Assembly: GCA_009923895.1 (NCBI GenBank)
Contig: RFSP01000099.1
Coordinates: 1-7,079 of the forward strand
Source: Betaproteobacteria bacterium
GTDB lineage: Bacteria; Pseudomonadota; Gammaproteobacteria; Burkholderiales; Burkholderiaceae_C
Reading direction: 5' to 3'
Length of the DNA stretch: 7,079 bases
The notes below the pieces were generated by a model that saw nothing but the letters and a program-made list of their open reading frames with translations, was not told the origin of the DNA and did not search any database. Both the position numbers and the translations under genes were made by a program. Positions 5,555 to 7,079 of this stretch are shown one piece after another. Each line of letters begins with the position of its first letter. Within the stretch, counting starts at the first letter, position 1.

Positions 5555-7079
5555 ATGAGCGCTGTGTCACGTTCTGCCCCAACCTCTGCCCCCTGCACCG
5601 CTGAGCGCTGGTTTGAAGCGCAAGGCTGGCAGCCCTTTGACTTTCAGCGCGAGGTCTGGGCTGCGATGCAGGCCGGTCACAGTGGTTTGCTGCATGCAAC
5701 CACCGGCAGCGGCAAGACCTACGCCGTCTGGATGGGCGCATTGGCTCGACACAGTGCGCACGCAAAACCTGTCAACGGATTACAAGTTTTGTGGATCACC
5801 CCCATGCGGGCCCTGGCGGCCGACACCGCCCGCGCGTTGGAACTTCCATTGGCCAACTGTGCCCCTGGCTGGCGTGTGGGGCTGCGCACGGGGGACACTT
5901 CCAGCAGCGAGCGCACCCGACAAGACCGTCGCCCGCCGCAAGCGCTGGTGACCACGCCTGAAACCTTGAGCCTCTTGCTCACCCGCGAGCGCGCGCAGGA
6001 AGACCTGCGACAGGTGCACACCGTGGTGGTAGACGAATGGCATGAACTGCTGGGCACCAAGCGCGGCGTGCAAGTGCAGCTCGCGCTGGCCCGCCTGCGT
6101 CGCTGGAACCCCAACCTGGTGGTGTGGGGCCTGTCGGCCACCTTGGGCGATGTGCAAGGGGCCATGACCACACTGGTGGGCGAACATCCCCAGCCTCGTC
6201 CTCCTTGTTTGGTGCGTGGCAAGGTCGACAAGACCCTGATCATTGACACATTGCTGCCCAAAGACCCGGGCCGCTTCAGCTGGGGCGGACATTTGGGTGC
6301 CCAGATGCAGACCCCCGTGGTCGAAGAACTGGCCCAGGCGTCCACGGCCATCGTGTTCACCAACGTCCGCTCCCAGGCGGAGATCTGGTATCAGCTGCTG
6401 CTGGAGCAGCGGCCTGACTGGGCCGGGTGGGTGGCCTTGCACCATGGGTCTTTGGACAAGAGCGTGCGCGAATGGGTGGAGTCGGGCCTCAAGGCCGGAC
6501 AACTCAAGGCGGTGGTGGCCACCTCGTCTCTCGATTTGGGCGTGGACTTCTTGCCGGTGGAGCGGGTGCTGCAAATTGGCAGCGCCAAAGGTGTGGCCCG
6601 GCTGTTGCAAAGAGCCGGTCGCAGCGGACACGCCCCCGGTCGGCCCAGCCGCATCACCCTGGTGCCCACCCACACGCTGGAGCTGGTCGAAGCGGCCGCC
6701 GTGCGTCGAGCGGCCGTTGCAGGACGTTTGGAATCGCGCGTCAGTCCGGACAAGCCTTTGGATGTGCTGGTGCAGCACATGGTCACGGTCGCGCTGGGGG
6801 GCGGCTTTGAGGCCAATGCGCTGTTTGAGGAGGTGCGCTCAACGCGAGCCTATGCGACCTTGACCCGTGATGAGTTCGACTGGGCCTTGGCCTTTTGTGA
6901 GCGGGGCGGTGACAGCCTGGGCGCTTATCCCGACTACCACCGCATCCGCCAAGTGGACGGGGTGTACCGCGTCGTGGACCGCGGGATCGCCCACCGCCAC
7001 CGATTGCAAGTGGGCACCATCGTCAGCGATGCCTCGCTGCAGGTCAAATGGTTGTCGGGAGGCACACTGGGCACGGTGG
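5555..7079 (+). CDS. Ligase-associated DEXH-box DNA helicase, Lhr-core type (3' partial)
   Basis: The frame from ATG 5555 stays open to the window edge (508 codons); whole members are roughly 800 residues or more. It encodes an ATP-dependent superfamily 2 DNA translocase/helicase of the Lhr-core branch, linked to DNA repair. Motifs in order: FDFQ (28-31, Q-like), ATTGSGKT (48-55, Walker A), TPMRALA (82-88, Ia), TTPETL (133-138), DEWHE (160-164, motif II), SATLG (194-198, III), IVFTNVRSQAE (266-276, IV), TSSLDLGVDF (323-332, V) and LLQRAGRSGH (350-359, VI). The winged-helix part begins near 380. DEWHELLGTKRGVQVQL is typical of the ligase-associated group rather than of large Lhr or RecQ. No Shine-Dalgarno precedes the ATG. 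The 69-base gap upstream (5486-5554) shows no terminator. The usual partners, ATP-dependent ligase and MBL-fold exonuclease, are not directly upstream; a DUF429 gene is. A metallophosphoesterase could follow beyond the window. Confidence 0.93.
   Translation, partial: MSAVSRSAPTSAPCTAERWFEAQGWQPFDFQREVWAAMQAGHSGLLHATTGSGKTYAVWMGALARHSAHAKPVNGLQVLWITPMRALAADTARALELPLANCAPGWRVGLRTGDTSSSERTRQDRRPPQALVTTPETLSLLLTRERAQEDLRQVHTVVVDEWHELLGTKRGVQVQLALARLRRWNPNLVVWGLSATLGDVQGAMTTLVGEHPQPRPPCLVRGKVDKTLIIDTLLPKDPGRFSWGGHLGAQMQTPVVEELAQASTAIVFTNVRSQAEIWYQLLLEQRPDWAGWVALHHGSLDKSVREWVESGLKAGQLKAVVATSSLDLGVDFLPVERVLQIGSAKGVARLLQRAGRSGHAPGRPSRITLVPTHTLELVEAAAVRRAAVAGRLESRVSPDKPLDVLVQHMVTVALGGGFEANALFEEVRSTRAYATLTRDEFDWALAFCERGGDSLGAYPDYHRIRQVDGVYRVVDRGIAHRHRLQVGTIVSDASLQVKWLSGGTLGTV

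Noticed and set aside
5780..6778. A 332-codon open frame on the - strand opposite the helicase, and a 206-codon + strand frame at 6243-6863
   Set aside because: Both lie entirely within the helicase frame, which carries all superfamily 2 motifs; their translations are low-complexity and motif-free.

Overview
The window is about 7.1 kb of GC-rich, densely packed bacterial chromosome. All six genes I can support lie on the + strand, with gaps of 69 bases or less. It has no tRNA, rRNA, CRISPR array, insertion sequence or other mobile-element signature. A Bug/TctC-type periplasmic binding protein, an E. coli-type (about 445-residue) argininosuccinate synthase, high GC and a TGCGACAAT extended -10 just upstream of an ATG all suggest a betaproteobacterium of the order Burkholderiales, plausibly Comamonadaceae. 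This placement is inferred from gene content and style, not from a marker gene.

Layout. Positions 1-882 hold the 3' part of a Bug (TctC) solute-binding protein gene. An MmgE/PrpD-family enzyme gene follows 5 bases later (888-2270); the two look like one organic-acid uptake and catabolism unit. A short gap carries a likely promoter for argG (2332-3669), whose transcript may be leaderless. Next come an L-asparaginase of the Rhizobium etli type (3699-4655), preceded by a strong Shine-Dalgarno sequence, and a DUF429 gene (4652-5485) whose TTG start overlaps the asparaginase stop. From 5555 to the window end runs an open frame of 508 residues. It is the N-terminal two thirds or so of a ligase-associated, Lhr-core type DEXH-box DNA helicase, cut by the window edge.

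How the genes relate. ArgG consumes aspartate and asparaginase would produce it, so that adjacency makes metabolic sense. However, the asparaginase lacks about 25 residues that normally carry the second catalytic serine (the CASHSGE-type segment), so its activity is doubtful. The DUF429 protein has an RNase H-like pattern of acidic residues and lies just upstream of a DNA-repair helicase, but the usual partners of that helicase (ATP-dependent ligase, MBL-fold exonuclease) are not immediately upstream.

Most of the window is ordinary core or accessory metabolism. The points most worth a second look are the in-frame loss in the asparaginase, the DUF429/helicase neighbourhood and the probable leaderless argG transcript. 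I see no clear evidence of a wholly new system.
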